From Bacteroides sp. (GTDB lineage Bacteria; Bacteroidota; Bacteroidia; Bacteroidales; Bacteroidaceae), in NCBI GenBank assembly GCA_021203515.1, contig JAJQAY010000147.1, positions 1-54,375 of the forward strand: 54,375 nucleotides of DNA, written 5' to 3'. The notes below the pieces were generated by a model. That model was given only the letters and a program-made list of their open reading frames with translations. It made no database searches and was not told where the DNA came from. Positions 54,257 to 54,375 of the stretch are shown here, piece by piece. The stretch's first letter is position 1. Each line of letters begins with the position of its first letter. A program made the translations under genes and the position numbers.

Positions 54257-54375
54257 TATTTAAAGTATTAGGTATTAGGTATTAACTGTGCAGGCTATAG
54301 TGCAGTTAATACTTAATACCTAATACTTAATACCTAATACTTAATACCTAATACTTAATACCTAATACTTAATAC
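54255..54375. repeat. Hairpin and heptamer tandem repeats after the last gene
   Basis: Arms 54264-54288 and 54303-54327 are 25-base inverted repeats with one mismatch and a 14-base loop. From about 54307 to the window end the sequence is a run of heptamers alternating TTAATAC and CTAATAC. The array continues beyond the window, so its full length is unknown. Confidence 0.8.

Overview
The window comes from the chromosome of a Bacteroides-type gut anaerobe. The evidence is SusC/SusD pairs, lipoprotein glycoside hydrolases, TAnnTTTG promoter elements without clear Shine-Dalgarno sites, DUF6377 and DUF5689 proteins, and a glycine-lipid synthesis pair. I cannot name the species. There is no tRNA, rRNA, CRISPR array or insertion sequence.

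Layout. (1) 1-11107: the end of a host-glycan utilisation locus: SusC tail, SusD, sulfatase, GH20 hexosaminidase, GH2 beta-galactosidase and GH29 fucosidase, closed by a 35-bp perfect hairpin and a degenerate repeat array. (2) 11540-25426: mostly core genes: ECF sigma factor, glsA-glsB, a GH95 fucosidase, dgt, dut, a TPR lipoprotein, a DUF4292 lipoprotein, an EnvC-like protein, an ArgE-type M20 hydrolase and a fatty-acid CoA ligase. (3) 25434-37996: a Sus-like starch locus: DUF6377 regulator, SusC, SusD, SusE with two CBM26-like repeats, two tandem GH13 amylases and a GH97 alpha-glucosidase. (4) 38146-42874: beta-propeller lipoprotein, prfB, a 45-residue membrane protein, CYTH phosphatase and an MgtC/DUF4010 membrane protein. 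(5) 43080-51388: a five-gene block: fimbrillin-nuclease fusion lipoprotein, fimbrillin-CBM lipoprotein, TonB-dependent transporter, DUF5689 lipoprotein and an EEP-family nuclease/phosphatase. Four TGTAAY boxes with an exact 11-bp period, which match the Pho-box pattern, lie just upstream. (6) 51722-54256: a CarboxypepD_reg/outer-membrane barrel receptor.

The best candidate for an undescribed system is block 5. It reads as a phosphate-starvation-controlled nucleic-acid scavenging operon: cut DNA/RNA at the surface, import the fragments through a TonB transporter, and finish digestion in the periplasm.

Two patterns cross the whole window. First, I count 30 frame-breaking lesions: 23 small length changes, mostly in homopolymers, and 7 in-frame stops, all compatible with C:G-to-T:A transitions. 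All fall in accessory genes; about 12 kb of core genes have none. This looks like real gene decay, possibly with a mismatch-repair-deficient spectrum, although sequencing error is not excluded. Second, four intergenic regions carry short arrays whose sequence differs at each site but whose period is always 22-23 bp and whose units are dyad-like.
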